Source: an uncultured Bacteroides sp.
GTDB taxonomy: Bacteria; Bacteroidota; Bacteroidia; Bacteroidales; Bacteroidaceae
Assembly: GCA_944322345.1 (NCBI GenBank)
Contig: CALUOO010000009.1
Span: forward strand, 62,001 to 126,000
Reading direction: 5' to 3'
DNA length: 64,000 bases
The position numbers and the translations under genes are program-made. The notes beneath the pieces were generated by a model. It saw nothing but the letters and a program-made list of their open reading frames with translations. It was not told where the DNA came from and made no database searches. Position 1 is the stretch's first letter. Each line of letters starts with the position of its first letter. This document shows, in pieces, positions 53,440-64,000 of this stretch.

Positions 53440-56265
53440 ATGCAAGAAACCGAATATATTAATGTATATGGTGCCCGTGTACATAATCTGAAAGACATAG
53501 ATGTTGAAATTCCTCGTAATAGTTTGAGTGTAATAACAGGATTAAGTGGTAGTGGAAAATCTTCTTTGGCTTTTGATACAATTTTTGCTGAAGGACAACG
53601 ACGTTATATAGAAACATTTTCTGCATACGCCCGTAATTTTTTAGGAAATTTAGAACGACCAGACATAGATAAAATTACAGGACTAAGTCCAGTAATCTCA
53701 ATTGAACAAAAAACTACAAATAAAAATCCACGTTCTACTGTAGGAACTACTACCGAAATTTATGATTATTTGCGTTTATTTTATGCTCGGGTAGGTGAGG
53801 CTTATTCATACTTATCAGGTGAAAAAATGGTGAAGTATACAGAGGAACAAATACTTCATTTGATTTTAAAAGATTATAAAGGAAAAAGAATTTATTTATT
53901 AGCCCCGTTGGTGCGAAACAGAAAAGGGCATTATAAAGAACTCTTTGAGAATGTTCGGAGAAAAGGATATCTGTATGTTCGTATAGATGGTGAAATAAAA
54001 GAAATTGTACAAGGATTAAAACTTGACAGATATAAAAATCATAATATTGAGGTAGTAATTGACAAGCTGATAGTTTCGGAAAAGGACAGCAGAAGATTGG
54101 CATTGAGTGTAGCAACTGCAATGAAGCAAAGCGGTGGCTTGTTGATGGTTTTAGATGCACAAACGGAAAGTGTCCGGCATTATAGTAAGCATCTTATGTG
54201 CCCTGTGACTGGATTATCGTATCGAGAACCTGCTCCTCATAATTTTTCATTCAATTCTCCTCAAGGTGCTTGTCCCAAATGTAAAGGGCTGGGAGTTGTC
54301 AGTCAAGTAGACGTTGATAAAGTTATTCCAGATTGTACTCTCTCTATTTATGAAGGAGCTATTGTGCCGTTAGGCAAATATAAAAATACTATGATCTTTT
54401 GGCAAATTAGTGCTTTACTGGAAAAATATGAAGCTACGTTGAAAACTCCAATTTGTGAATTACCTAAAGATGCAATGGATGAGGTACTTTATGGTTCTGA
54501 TGAACGTATTAAAATAAAAGGTACATTAATAGGAACTTCATCTGATTATTTTATAACTTTTGAGGGAGTTGTGAAATATGTGCAGATGTTACAGGATAAA
54601 GAAACCTCTGCAACAGAACAAAAATGGGCAGAACAATTTGCAAAAACAATAGAATGCCCTGAATGTAAAGGAGCACGTTTGAACAAAGAAGCTCTTCATT
54701 TTCTTATTCATGAAAAGAATATTTATGAATTATCTATTATGGATATTCAGGAATTGTATAATTGGTTAATGAATGTAGAAGACTTTTTGTCGGATAAGCA
54801 AAAAAAAATTTCAATAGAAATTTTGAAGGAGATTCGTACACGCTTAAAATTCTTGTTGGATGTAGGACTTGATTATTTGTCATTAAATCGTACTTCTGTT
54901 AGTCTTTCAGGAGGAGAAAGCCAACGCATCCGATTGGCAACACAAATTGGTTCTCAACTAGTGAATGTTCTTTATATTTTGGATGAGCCGAGTATTGGGC
55001 TTCACCAACGTGATAACCTTCGATTGATACATTCTTTAAAAGAATTGCGGGATTTAGGTAATACTGTCATTGTTGTGGAACATGATAAGGATATGATGCT
55101 AGAGGCGGATTACATAATTGATATGGGACCTAAAGCCGGCCGTTTGGGCGGAGAAGTCGTGTTTTCTGGTACTCCTCAGGAGATGATGAAAACAAATACA
55201 ATGACTTCTCAATATCTTAATGGAAGTTTACAGATTGCTATTCCACTAAAAAGAAGGCAAGGAAATGGAAAATCTATTTGTTTGAAAGGAGCGCATGGAA
55301 ATAATCTAAAAAATGTAGATGTTGAATTCCCTTTGGGCAAGTTAATTTGTGTCACGGGAGTCTCTGGAAGTGGAAAATCAACGTTAATTAATGAGACTTT
55401 GCAACCTATTCTTTCACAGAAGTTTTATCATTCATTGCAAGCTCCATTAGAGTATGGATCAATTAATGGGGTAGAGTATATTGACAAAGTAGTAACAGTT
55501 GATCAGTCTCCCATTGGGCGGACTCCTCGTTCTAATCCTGCTACGTATACGGGCGTTTTTTCTGATATCCGTAATTTATATGCTGAATTACCTGAAGCAA
55601 AGATGCGCGGTTATAAAGCAGGCCGATTTTCATTTAATATAGCGGGAGGTCGTTGTGAGGCTTGTGGGGGAAACGGATATAAAACCATAGAAATGAATTT
55701 TCTACCAGATGTATATATCCCTTGTGAGGTTTGTTATGGTAAACGCTATAATAGAGAAACTTTAGAAGTTCGATTTAAAGGGAAGTCTATTGCGGATGTT
55801 TTGGAGATGACGATAAATCGTGCTGTAGAGTTTTTTGAGAATGTCCCACAAATTTTGAACAAAATTAAAGTCCTTCAAGATGTTGGATTAGGTTATATTA
55901 AGTTAGGACAATCATCAACAACTTTATCTGGTGGAGAAAGCCAACGTGTAAAATTGGCTACTGAACTTTCAAAACGTGATACTGGTAAAACCCTATATAT
56001 TCTAGATGAACCTACTACAGGCTTACATTTTGAGGACATTCGTGTATTGATGGATGTTCTAAATAAACTAGTAGATAAAGGTAATACTGTTATTGTTATT
56101 GAGCATAATTTAGACGTGATTAAAACTGCTGACTATATTATAGATATGGGACCTGAAGGAGGGAAAAAAGGAGGAAGACTGCTAATTTGTGGAACGCCAG
56201 AGGAAATCGCATTGAGTGAAAAAGGATATACTTCTAAATTCTTACGTAAAGAATTAGGTTTGTGA
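53440..56265 (+). CDS. uvrA: Excinuclease ABC subunit A
   Basis: 941 residues, full length. First ATPase half: [14 protein letters not shown]; second: [14 protein letters not shown]; signatures [12 protein letters not shown] and [12 protein letters not shown]; Walker [14 protein letters not shown] and [12 protein letters not shown]. The C-terminal zinc finger is intact (CEACGGNG ... CEVCYGKR). The first finger reads CPVTGLSY ... CPKCKGLG, i.e. the first CxxC is CPVT, so it has three Cys only. It finds bulky lesions with UvrB. A TAAATTTG box (53407-53414) precedes it. Confidence 0.97.
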   Translation: MQETEYINVYGARVHNLKDIDVEIPRNSLSVITGLSGSGKSSLAFDTIFAEGQRRYIETFSAYARNFLGNLERPDIDKITGLSPVISIEQKTTNKNPRSTVGTTTEIYDYLRLFYARVGEAYSYLSGEKMVKYTEEQILHLILKDYKGKRIYLLAPLVRNRKGHYKELFENVRRKGYLYVRIDGEIKEIVQGLKLDRYKNHNIEVVIDKLIVSEKDSRRLALSVATAMKQSGGLLMVLDAQTESVRHYSKHLMCPVTGLSYREPAPHNFSFNSPQGACPKCKGLGVVSQVDVDKVIPDCTLSIYEGAIVPLGKYKNTMIFWQISALLEKYEATLKTPICELPKDAMDEVLYGSDERIKIKGTLIGTSSDYFITFEGVVKYVQMLQDKETSATEQKWAEQFAKTIECPECKGARLNKEALHFLIHEKNIYELSIMDIQELYNWLMNVEDFLSDKQKKISIEILKEIRTRLKFLLDVGLDYLSLNRTSVSLSGGESQRIRLATQIGSQLVNVLYILDEPSIGLHQRDNLRLIHSLKELRDLGNTVIVVEHDKDMMLEADYIIDMGPKAGRLGGEVVFSGTPQEMMKTNTMTSQYLNGSLQIAIPLKRRQGNGKSICLKGAHGNNLKNVDVEFPLGKLICVTGVSGSGKSTLINETLQPILSQKFYHSLQAPLEYGSINGVEYIDKVVTVDQSPIGRTPRSNPATYTGVFSDIRNLYAELPEAKMRGYKAGRFSFNIAGGRCEACGGNGYKTIEMNFLPDVYIPCEVCYGKRYNRETLEVRFKGKSIADVLEMTINRAVEFFENVPQILNKIKVLQDVGLGYIKLGQSSTTLSGGESQRVKLATELSKRDTGKTLYILDEPTTGLHFEDIRVLMDVLNKLVDKGNTVIVIEHNLDVIKTADYIIDMGPEGGKKGGRLLICGTPEEIALSEKGYTSKFLRKELGL

Positions 56266-56329
56266 TTAGTAAAATAGGCAAACATGATTTATGTTTGTTA
56301 ATGATAGTAGATTTTGATTTTTATGATTT

Positions 56330-56806
56330 ATGAAAATTAATAAAACTAATGTAGCTCGATTATTAGATAAAGCAGCTGTTTCATATGAACTTATTTCATA
56401 CGATGTTGATGAAAATGATCTTAGTGCTATTCATGTAGCTATGAGTCTTAATGAAAATATAGAACAAGTATTTAAAACAATTGTACTACATGGAGATAAG
56501 AATGGTTATTTTGTGTGTATAATCCCGGGAGAGCATGAAATTGATTTGAAAATGGCTGCTAAAATTTCTAGAAATAAAAAATGTGAATTAATTCCTATGA
56601 AAGAACTTTTACCGTTGACTGGTTATATAAGAGGAGGATGTTCTCCAATTGGCATGAAAAAGCATTTCCCAACTTATATTCATGAGACTTGTTTAACATT
56701 TGATTATATCTACATTAGCGCTGGTATTCGTGGATTGCAATTAAAAATCTCTCCTCATGATTTAATAAAAGAGACAAATGCTGAAGTGTGTGCATTGTTT
56801 GCCTAA
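56330..56806 (+). CDS. ybaK: YbaK/EbsC-type Cys-tRNA(Pro) deacylase
   Basis: 158 residues: KTIVLHGDKNGYFVCIIPGE with the catalytic-site Lys in VFKTIV, EIDLKMAAKI, then GYIRGGCSPIGMKK and ISAGIRGLQLKISP, all YbaK/EbsC features. It removes Cys from mischarged tRNA-Pro. 64 bp after uvrA, possibly on the same transcript. Confidence 0.9.
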   Translation: MKINKTNVARLLDKAAVSYELISYDVDENDLSAIHVAMSLNENIEQVFKTIVLHGDKNGYFVCIIPGEHEIDLKMAAKISRNKKCELIPMKELLPLTGYIRGGCSPIGMKKHFPTYIHETCLTFDYIYISAGIRGLQLKISPHDLIKETNAEVCALFA

Positions 56807-56887
56807 AGAACATTTTCCTATTTCCTGAGAAAATGCTACTTTTGCGAAAAGTAAAACTAATTTATTAATCTTAATTTTTTACAATTT

Positions 56888-58411
56888 ATGTTTGAAGGAC
56901 AACCTAAAGGTTTATATGCCTTAGCGCTTGCCAATACGGGAGAACGTTTTGGCTATTATACGATGTTAGCTATTTTTGTACTTTTCTTGAAAGCTAATTT
57001 CGGCTTATCTCCAGCAATGGCTGGTAATATCTACTCTACCTTTTTAGCTTTGGTTTACTTTTTGCCTTTTATAGGTGGTATTCTTGCAGATAAGTTTGGG
57101 TATGGGAAAATGGTTACCATTGGCATTATTGCTATGTTCGTAGGTTATGTATTGTTGGCATTACCTTTGGGAACAGGAACTATGGGACTGATATCCATGT
57201 TTGTAGCCCTTATTATTATTAGCAGTGGTACAGGGCTTTTTAAAGGAAATTTACAAGTGATGGTCGGTAACCTATATGATGCGCCAGAGTATGCTTCTAA
57301 ACGTGATTCTGCATTTAGTATCTTTTATATGGCTATTAATATTGGGGCTTTGTTTGCTCCTACGGCAGCTGTTTCTATTATGGAATATGCGCAACAAACA
57401 TGGAATGTCAGTGTTAATGACTCTTATCATTTTGCATTTGCAGTGGCATGTGTATCGTTGATTATTTCAATGGCTATTTACTATGGATTCCGTAATACAT
57501 TTAAGCATGTCGAAGGAGGAAATAAAGTACTCTTGCAAAAGAAAAATGATTCTGTAGAAGAGCTTTCTCCACGTGAAACAAAGGATCGTATTGTCGCTCT
57601 TTGCCTTGTATTTGCTGTTGTTATTTTCTTTTGGATGGCGTTCCATCAAAATGGACTTACATTAACTCTTTTTGCAGATGAATATACAGCTAAGAGCTCT
57701 ACTGGAATAGAAAGTATGATGTTTAGTGTTTGGAATTTAGTTGCAGTTGTTTTTATTGTATATGCTCTTTTTTCTTTTTTTCAGTCTAAAACTGGAAGAG
57801 GAAAAATCATTTCAATCTTTATAATATTATTTGCTGTAGTTTTTTTACTTATTCGATATACACATTTGGATGGGGAAGTGCCAGTTGATGCACCTATTTT
57901 TCAGCAGTTTAATCCTTTTTTTGTCGTTGCTCTTACTCCTGTATCTATGGCTATTTTTGGCTTTTTGGCACGTAAGGGAAAAGAGCCTTCAGCTCCTCGT
58001 AAAATTGGATTAGGAATGTTTGTTGCTGCTTGTGGATATGTGCTAATGCTGATAGCATCTTTGGATCTATTAACTCCTAATGCACAAGCGGCTGCAACTG
58101 AAGCAGGAAATGCATCGTTTGTATCTCCCAATTGGTTGATTACTACATATCTTGTATTAACTTTTGGTGAACTGTTACTTTCTCCGATGGGTATTTCGTT
58201 TGTTTCAAAAGTTGCTCCTCCAAAATATAAAGGAATGATGATGGGTGGTTGGTTTGTTGCTACTGCTATTGGTAATTATCTGACTGCTGTTGCAGCATGG
58301 TTATGGGGGGATATTCCCTTATGGATTGTTTGGGGAGTGTTAATGATACTTTGTTTGTTAGCAGCATTGTTTATTTTTTCAGTGATGAAGAAACTGGAAA
58401 AAGTTGCATAA
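56888..58411 (+). CDS. POT-family proton-coupled peptide transporter
   Basis: 507 residues, about 14 hydrophobic helices. NTGERFGYYTMLAIFVLFL carries the ExxERFxYY proton-coupling motif of POT/PTR2 carriers; FYMAINIGALFAPTAAVSIM is the second PTR2 signature. It takes up di- and tripeptides. TACTTTTG (56837-56844) is its likely promoter. An IS1182-type element begins 52 bp after its stop. Confidence 0.93.
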   Translation: MFEGQPKGLYALALANTGERFGYYTMLAIFVLFLKANFGLSPAMAGNIYSTFLALVYFLPFIGGILADKFGYGKMVTIGIIAMFVGYVLLALPLGTGTMGLISMFVALIIISSGTGLFKGNLQVMVGNLYDAPEYASKRDSAFSIFYMAINIGALFAPTAAVSIMEYAQQTWNVSVNDSYHFAFAVACVSLIISMAIYYGFRNTFKHVEGGNKVLLQKKNDSVEELSPRETKDRIVALCLVFAVVIFFWMAFHQNGLTLTLFADEYTAKSSTGIESMMFSVWNLVAVVFIVYALFSFFQSKTGRGKIISIFIILFAVVFLLIRYTHLDGEVPVDAPIFQQFNPFFVVALTPVSMAIFGFLARKGKEPSAPRKIGLGMFVAACGYVLMLIASLDLLTPNAQAAATEAGNASFVSPNWLITTYLVLTFGELLLSPMGISFVSKVAPPKYKGMMMGGWFVATAIGNYLTAVAAWLWGDIPLWIVWGVLMILCLLAALFIFSVMKKLEKVA

Positions 58412-58463
58412 TTTGTTAGATTATTTTTTAATAACGATTATAATTTTTTTGATAATTAGTTTT

Positions 58464-60256
58464 AATGAGGCTGTCTCAAAATACTTTGAGATGGCCTTTT
58501 TTGTATCCTCAGAAAAATAAGGCAAGCCCTCACTTCGCTAAGTCGGGACTTGCCCGTCTCTCTAATTTTTTGTATCTTAGGGAATCAAATTAAGATATCC
58601 CAAAGATAATGTTTAAAAGTTACACATCTAACGATAATCTGCTTTTACCTCCATGTTTAGGTGATTTTATACCCCAGAACGATCCGGTCCGAGTTGTTCT
58701 ATCATAGAACAGATAAACCTTGAAGAACTTTACCGCAGGTATTCTCCTAAAGGTTGTTCTGCGTACCATCCACGCATGATGCTTCAGATTCTTGTCTATG
58801 CTTATTTGCGTAATATCTATTCCAGCCGTCGTATCGAAGAGTTCTGTCGTAATGATATCCGCTTCATGTGGTTTACCGGCGATGTGGCTCCTGACCATAA
58901 TACCATCAACCGTTTTCGTAGCAGCCGTCTGAAGAATGTACTGAAGACAGTTTTCGCTACTATTGTAAAGTTACTCGTGGCAGAAGGTTTTGTAAGTCTT
59001 GATGTAGCCTGTACCGACGGAACTAAAATGGAGGCTAACGCCAACCGTTATACATTTGTTTGGGGCAAGTCCATACATATCCGCATATCCAGAATAGCAG
59101 AACAGCTTGAGGAGATATGGCAATATGCCGAATCCGTCACCAAACAGGAAATGCGCGATTCAACTCCGGTTACATATCAGGATATCACCTCGGAAAAAGT
59201 GGAAAAGGCACTAGAGCAGATAGACGATGCCCTGAATGGAGTGGATGCTGATAAGAAAGTGAAAGCGAAGGTAAGGCGTGCAAGGAAGTCATGGCCTGAA
59301 CAACTTAGAAAATATGAATCACAGGGAAAGATACTTGACGGATGTAATAGTTACTCAAAGACGGACAAAGACGCAACTTTCATGCGTATGAAAGAGGACC
59401 ACACGAGAAACGGACAGCTCACTCCGGATATAATCCCCAGATCAGTACTAACAAGCAGTTCATTCTGAACTATACCATCCATCAGTGCGCCGGTGATATC
59501 TCCGCCTATCCTCTGCATATGGATGATTTCCATGTCCTTTACAGCAGATACCCTTCCGTATCTGTCTGTGATGCTGGATACGGAAGCGAGGAGAACTATC
59601 TGTATGCCTTCAGACATGGTATTGAAACTTTCATAAAGTACAACTATTTTCATAAAGAACAGAAAAGGAACTTCAGGAACGACCCGTTTCTGTCTGCCAA
59701 CTTTTATTATAATGAAGAAACAGAGGGCATGTATTGTCCGATGGAACAGAGAATGGAAAGACTCTCCGATGCAACGAGGATAACAGACAACGGTTTTGTA
59801 CAGACCATATCAAGATACAATAGCTGCAAGGACTGTTCGCTAAGATGCCGGAGTCACAGAAACCGGTCGGAAAGGATTATACAGGTAAACCACCGTCTGA
59901 GGAAAATCAAGGAAAGGGAACGTGAAAAGCTGCTCTCTGATGAAGGTCTGAAATATCGCAGTCAGCGACCACAGGATGTGGAAGCCGTATTTGGAAACCT
60001 CAAGAACAACAAGCACTTCAAGAGGTTCCATCTTCGTGGGCTTAAGAAGGTTGAAATTGAGTTCGGTCTGCTGGCCATTGCACATAATCTTGTAAAAGTA
60101 GCCTCTTAGGAGGCTTATGGAAATGAAAAAATTGTTTGAAAGGATGAAATCTTCAAAAGTAAGTTCGCAAACTCCTCTTTTGAGGAAAACTCAAATGACT
60201 TTAATTGAAATGAAACAACAGAGGCCATCTCAAGTCTATTTTGAGACAGCCTCATT
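58464..60256 (+). mobile_element. IS1182-type insertion sequence (transposase broken)
   Basis: The ends are perfect 20-bp inverted repeats AATGAGGCTGTCTCAAAATA (58464-58483 and, reversed, 60237-60256), and pairing continues inward as TTGAGATGGCCT on both sides after a 2/3-nt mismatch. Flanks TTTT on both sides could be a 4-bp target duplication but are too simple to prove it. The single transposase gene has two frame breaks, so the element is not autonomous. Confidence 0.88.
58609..60109 (+). pseudogene. IS1182-family transposase, two frameshifts
   Basis: The gene starts at 58609 (MFKSYTSNDNLLLPPCLGDF) and is thrown out of frame near 58695 (after NDPVRVV, where family members continue with a helix ending IEQINLEELY, found in another frame). 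The middle part (58776-59468) has RMMLQILVYAYLRNIYSSRR, FRSSRLKNVLKTVF and VSLDVACTDGTKMEANANRY. A second break near 59425 moves the rest (YNPQISTNKQFILNYT, DAGYGSEENYLYAFRH, DVEAVFGNLKNNKHFKRFH) into a third frame ending at 60109. The D-E-type catalytic core is split and would be inactive. Confidence 0.9.
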
Positions 60257-60404
60257 TTTTTATATCTAATTTTAATAATTCTTTGGATGTTGTTGTATTA
60301 TGTAGCCACTTTCTTTTGGGAAACGATATCGCTGCTATTGTAGATGTATATATCGTGTGAGCTCAATAAGAGAAGTTCGTTTTCTGATTATTAATAATAT
60401 ATTG

Positions 60405-60685
60405 AAAGCTAGGTTCTGTCTTAATGGGATACAGCTTGTCACTAAAGTTAAAAACAATATGAAGAACCTAGATGAGTATTGCAGACAAGATTTTGCTCAG
60501 AAAAAGAGCTTTGATCGAAACGGTCAATGACGGATTGAAGGAACATAGATAGAGCACTCCAGACATTGCTTATTCAGTAACTTTATAGCTAACTCTTTGT
60601 CGTCTACCCGCAGCATACTGTTTTTGAAAAGAAACCTGCCATTGACGTAAATTTTGTCAATGACGAACAACTTTCTATTTTTTGA
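60405..60685 (+). pseudogene. Degenerate IS982-type transposase remnant
   Basis: In three frames the block yields GIQLVTKVKNNMKN, then MSIADKILLRKRALIETVND, then IEHSRHCLFSNFIANSLSST and DVNFVNDEQLSIF: the C-terminal end of an IS982-type DDE transposase (conserved ETVND and EHSRH). At least two frame breaks and several stops. No terminal repeats were found, so only a relic remains. The rest of 60257-61092 holds nothing recognisable. Confidence 0.75.
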
Positions 60686-61092
60686 TTTTATATCGAACCC
60701 ACGTTAAATTATGATATTAAGTCATAGCATTTGAAGATTGTCGTTATGTTCTTAGAGGCTAAAACTACGAAAATTTTCATTTTGGTGGATTAAATATTAT
60801 TATAATTGTATGACATCTGAAGCCTTGCTTTTGACTTGCTGCCTTATAATCGTTTTGTGGAGTTGTATAATATTGCTTTCTTAGGCTATTTTTATCAAAA
60901 AAGTTCTTTTGCGAGAGTGCGTTTTTTAGATATTGTTCGCGCCTTTGCTTTTTTATATGATTAGGAATATGTTTAATAATAAATTAGAACCCTAAAAGCT
61001 CTTTACTTAACTTTTAAGGTTCTATTTGTTTAGAATAGTCTTTTATATAAAGACATATATTCTATTTGTTGGGTATTGTTAAAAAAAAGTAT

Positions 61093-62154
61093 TTATTCTT
61101 TTATTAATAGCCTAATAATTTCCCCGACGTATGTTTGAGGATGGCCTTCCTGTGCGATTGTTTGGGTATCTAATTTCCTACATTCGATAATTACTGTTGG
61201 GGTTGTTTGGTTTGGTGCATACAATTTTAACATATAATTTTGAGCTTTGTCCATTGCTTCATGTGATTGATTAGCAGAAAGGGTACAATATGCAACAACT
61301 TTATCTGATTGTTTGCCAATAGCACCTCCTTCATTAGCTGTCATATTGGTCATATTGAATTCATCTTCACCTATAGATATTACTACTTTACAGTTGTTGA
61401 GCAGTGTGTATACATTTTCTGGAATTTGTTTTACATCTACTTCTACATATCCGTCTTGGGTCTTCTTATTGGTAGTCTTTGATTGGCCAATTACTACAGG
61501 GCCAGATCCTGCAACTATAGCAGTTGGATCCTTCTTTTCTATCTTTTTGAGTTGAGCTTCTGCACGTGTATCAGGGGCACCAAAAGCCACCGCTACATCT
61601 ACAAAAATATCATCAGCAAAATCTACAGTTTTCCTACGCCATTTTGCTAATCTGCGTATGAGTTTGGTTTTATCTTTATTTAATGCATACTTGTCAGTAA
61701 TCCATTCTTCTGCTGTATATTTAAGATTCTCTTGATAAGTATATCGTATCTTTTCGATTTCAACAAAGCAACTGTTTTCTTTACAAGTAGCAGTGATTTG
61801 ATAATTGATTAATGTTCGGTCTAACATTAATGGTTTTGATTTAAAAATAATCCATTCCTCACCGATTCCTGCAATAGTCCCTTTTTCTTTGTCTGTAAAT
61901 ACGATTCGGCTATCTCTATTATTATTTTCTTTAAGACGTTCTGTCATCCATTGTAGCATTGTATCGTAGACTTGTGTTTGACTCATTCCTGCAATTTGGA
62001 ACTCTTTTGAGAATACGACCTTACCATCCACTTCGGGAACAGCTCCTGCCAAATATTTTGTGTCATCTTGCTTTTCTTTTAAAGGGTTAGCTTGCATTGC
62101 ATTGGGCAGGTTTACGAGAAACAACGCAAGAAATAAAGTTACTAATTTATTCAT
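61093..62154 (-). CDS. Exported DUF4468 protein
   Basis: 353 residues from MNKLVTLFLALFLVNLPNAM (signal peptide). The core VPEVDGKVVFSKEFQIAGMS, MLQWMTERLKENNN and IAGIGEEWIIFKSKP matches DUF4468, found in Bacteroidetes periplasmic proteins with a TBP-like fold. The C-terminal half contains a second, GxxxF-type domain (VDVKQIPENVYTLLNNCKVV). Function unknown. An in-frame ATG seven codons earlier (62175) is less likely because it precedes the signal peptide. Confidence 0.8.
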   Translation of the reverse strand: MNKLVTLFLALFLVNLPNAMQANPLKEKQDDTKYLAGAVPEVDGKVVFSKEFQIAGMSQTQVYDTMLQWMTERLKENNNRDSRIVFTDKEKGTIAGIGEEWIIFKSKPLMLDRTLINYQITATCKENSCFVEIEKIRYTYQENLKYTAEEWITDKYALNKDKTKLIRRLAKWRRKTVDFADDIFVDVAVAFGAPDTRAEAQLKKIEKKDPTAIVAGSGPVVIGQSKTTNKKTQDGYVEVDVKQIPENVYTLLNNCKVVISIGEDEFNMTNMTANEGGAIGKQSDKVVAYCTLSANQSHEAMDKAQNYMLKLYAPNQTTPTVIIECRKLDTQTIAQEGHPQTYVGEIIRLLIKE

Positions 62155-62175
62155 AAAATATTTTTTATTATACAA

Positions 62176-62671
62176 AGATTTATTTTATTGTTTGCAATTT
62201 AATAAACGTTTCATAAGAACATATACTGCACCTAAATATCTATATATGATAGTTTTTTTGATTATTTTAAAACTTTTGTTTATTTGAGTCCAATAAAATG
62301 ATATCTATGTCTGGCTATTATATATTCTTTTAATGTTTGCAATATTACTGATTCTAATTGGAGTATACAAGAAAAATCGACGAAATTCAGAAATGTGTTA
62401 TTTGATTGGAGGATTTTGAGGAAGTTCATATATATATATTATAGTGTTCATTTTCTACCAATTTTTAGTGAAGTATTGATTGGAGATTTAGAAAGACTGT
62501 GGCAATTAATATTTGATTGACTTTCTCTACTATATTATGATGATTTATTTTGTAATTGTTTTATTTGTAACATTTTGCCTGCTTGTGTAAATACTATTTT
62601 CTTGGTTGTAATGTGTAATTGTATTGGTATTTTTATTAATTTTGCCGAATAAATTGTTTAAAAGTGTTTAT
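62176..62671 (+). promoter_or_regulatory. Long AT-rich gap with promoter for the outer-membrane gene
   Basis: The only recognisable element is TAATTTTG (62637-62644), an exact TAnnTTTG box 28 bp before the ATG at 62672. The remaining 460 bp show no gene, RNA or repeat that I can support. Confidence 0.5.
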
Positions 62672-64000
62672 ATGAAAAGGTTATCTTTAATTTGTGTTAT
62701 TTTATTTATTGTTTCAAATTCAACTTTTTCGGGCGGATTCTTGACGAATACTAATCAGAATATTTTATTTCTTAGAATGTTGGCACGCGATGCATCTACA
62801 CGTATTGATGCGGTTTATTCTAATCCTGCCGGTTTGGCTTTTATAGAAGGCGGTGATGGACTACATTTATCATTAAATATGCAAAGTGCTTATCAAACAC
62901 GTAAGATTACATCTACTTTTGATCCTTTTAGATATGGTGAGCAGAATGTTAATAGTTCGGTTAAATTATTCAAGGGAGAGGCTTCTGCACCTGTAGTGCC
63001 TAGTTTTCAAGTGGCTTATAAAAGTAATGATTGGGTGTTTTCTGGTAGCTTTGCCGTTACAGGAGGTGGAGGTAAGGCAACTTTTAATACAGGATTAGCC
63101 TCATTCGAGTCGATCATTTCCATGTTGCCGGTATTTGGAAATAGCATGGGGGTAGATATTAATCACTATGATGTGGATAGTTATATGGAGGGGAGCCAAT
63201 TCTTCTATGGCTTACAACTGGGAGTAACTTATAGAATTAACTCATATTTGTCAGCGTTTGTTGGGGGGCGTATGAATTATGTCAACAATAATTATGTAGG
63301 ATATTTGCGCAATATAAAGATCAATGTGCCAGGTACAGAAAACATGATGTTAGCGTCGGAAGTTTTCAAAGGAATGGCTGCGCAGATTCCTGATGGTGCA
63401 CCAGAAGAATTATTAGCTAAGAAAGGTTTGTTAAATGCTATGGCTGAGGTGACACAGAATAAAGAATTAGATTGTGAGCAGACAGGATGGGGAGTTACTC
63501 CTATTGTAGGTTTACATTTTGACTATAAAAAGTGGAATATAGGTGTAAAATATGAACTTAACACTAATTTAAATGTACAGAACGATACACGTATTAATAC
63601 AACTGGTTTCTCTGCTTATGATCCGGGGGTAAATACTCCTCATGATATTCCAGCCTTGTTGACAATAGGAGTGTCATATGAGTTTTTACCTACTTTGCGT
63701 GCCTCAGCGGGATTCCATCATTTTTTTGATAAACAGGCTGATATGGCAGGTGGAAAGCAGAAACTTCTTTCACATGGAACTAATGAATATCTTGCAGGAA
63801 TTGAATGGGATGTGCATAAGTTAGTACAGATTAGCGGAGGAATGCAGCGTACGAAATATGGATTAACTGATGATTATATGGATGATGTGAGTTTTGTTAC
63901 TAGTTCATATTCTTTTGGAGTGGGAGCTGGTATTAAACTGGCGAAGAATCTAAACTTAAATGTTGCTTATTTTTGGACAAATTATGAGAACTATTCTCGC
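62672..64000 (+). CDS. Outer-membrane beta-barrel protein, OmpP1/FadL-like (3' end outside window)
   Basis: At least 443 residues, open to the right edge with no stop. Signal peptide (LSLICVILFIVSNSTFS), then an early helix-like block with MLARDASTRIDAVYSNPAGL, the N-P-A-G-L motif near the start of FadL/OMPP1 barrels, and many amphipathic strands ending in aromatic residues (FQVAYKSNDWVFSGSFAV, FFYGLQLGVTYRINSYLS, LNLNVAYFWTNYENYSR). Such barrels pass hydrophobic compounds through the outer membrane. It has its own promoter and no operon partner in the window. Confidence 0.8.
   Translation, partial: MKRLSLICVILFIVSNSTFSGGFLTNTNQNILFLRMLARDASTRIDAVYSNPAGLAFIEGGDGLHLSLNMQSAYQTRKITSTFDPFRYGEQNVNSSVKLFKGEASAPVVPSFQVAYKSNDWVFSGSFAVTGGGGKATFNTGLASFESIISMLPVFGNSMGVDINHYDVDSYMEGSQFFYGLQLGVTYRINSYLSAFVGGRMNYVNNNYVGYLRNIKINVPGTENMMLASEVFKGMAAQIPDGAPEELLAKKGLLNAMAEVTQNKELDCEQTGWGVTPIVGLHFDYKKWNIGVKYELNTNLNVQNDTRINTTGFSAYDPGVNTPHDIPALLTIGVSYEFLPTLRASAGFHHFFDKQADMAGGKQKLLSHGTNEYLAGIEWDVHKLVQISGGMQRTKYGLTDDYMDDVSFVTSSYSFGVGAGIKLAKNLNLNVAYFWTNYENYSR

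Overview
The window is a Bacteroides-type chromosome segment (order Bacteroidales). It carries promoters of the form TTTG-N19..21-TAnnTTTG, a Bacteroides-like GrpE/DnaJ, ABC-F, NfeD/FloA and UvrA gene set, and DUF4468 and DUF4494 families. A complete prophage of 40,114 bp sits inside it. No species can be named from the sequence alone.

Layout. 1-1252: 3' part of a CapD/FlaA1-like nucleotide-sugar dehydratase gene. 1417-1584: tRNA-Ser(GCU) and tRNA-Glu(CUC). The prophage is integrated in the 3' half of tRNA-Glu, and a perfect 46-bp direct repeat (1540-1585 and 41654-41699) marks attL and attR. 41.8-58.4 kb: ordinary host genes (dnaJ, grpE, ABC-F, DMT protein, ttcA-like, TPR/PD40 protein, nfeD, floA, nucleoside phosphorylase, outer-membrane barrel, LysM/receptor protein, uvrA, ybaK, POT transporter). 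58.46-60.26 kb: an IS1182-type element with a frameshifted transposase. 60.4-60.7 kb: a decayed IS982-type transposase. 61.1-64 kb: a DUF4468 protein and the start of an outer-membrane barrel protein that runs off the window.

Prophage. The integrase (+) lies next to attL. Nearly everything else is one long minus-strand programme read from the right: early genes (37.3-32.2 kb: HTH protein, candidate SSB with a DDLPF tail, DUF4494, NinG, putative II/X-type replication initiator); a modification/metabolism block (31.6-27.5 kb: SNF2-like helicase fused to a DNA methyltransferase, radical SAM protein, ASCH protein, DUF4406); HNH and terminases; HK97-type portal, protease and capsid; connectors; tail tube, chaperone, tape measure; tail tip and a 2255-aa fibre; then holin, DUF5675 candidate endolysin and a single-gene spanin. 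The genome is that of a siphovirus. The repressor (37608) is read rightwards from a divergent promoter region with two perfect TAGAATATATTCTA palindromes.

Three things stand out. (1) A complete, well-folded 5S rRNA-like gene (3251-3359, minus) lies in the prophage immediately after the spanin gene, with its own TAnnTTTG promoter. (2) A cargo operon directly behind the repressor (38015-41042) encodes two DEDDh exonucleases, one fused to BRCT, a second BRCT protein with an unknown C-terminal domain, and a membrane/zinc-ribbon protein; its position suggests expression in the lysogen and a possible immunity function. (3) Two further lysogeny-type inserts are read against the late/early operon from their own promoters (14672-15308 with an operator-like palindrome, and 35736-36170).
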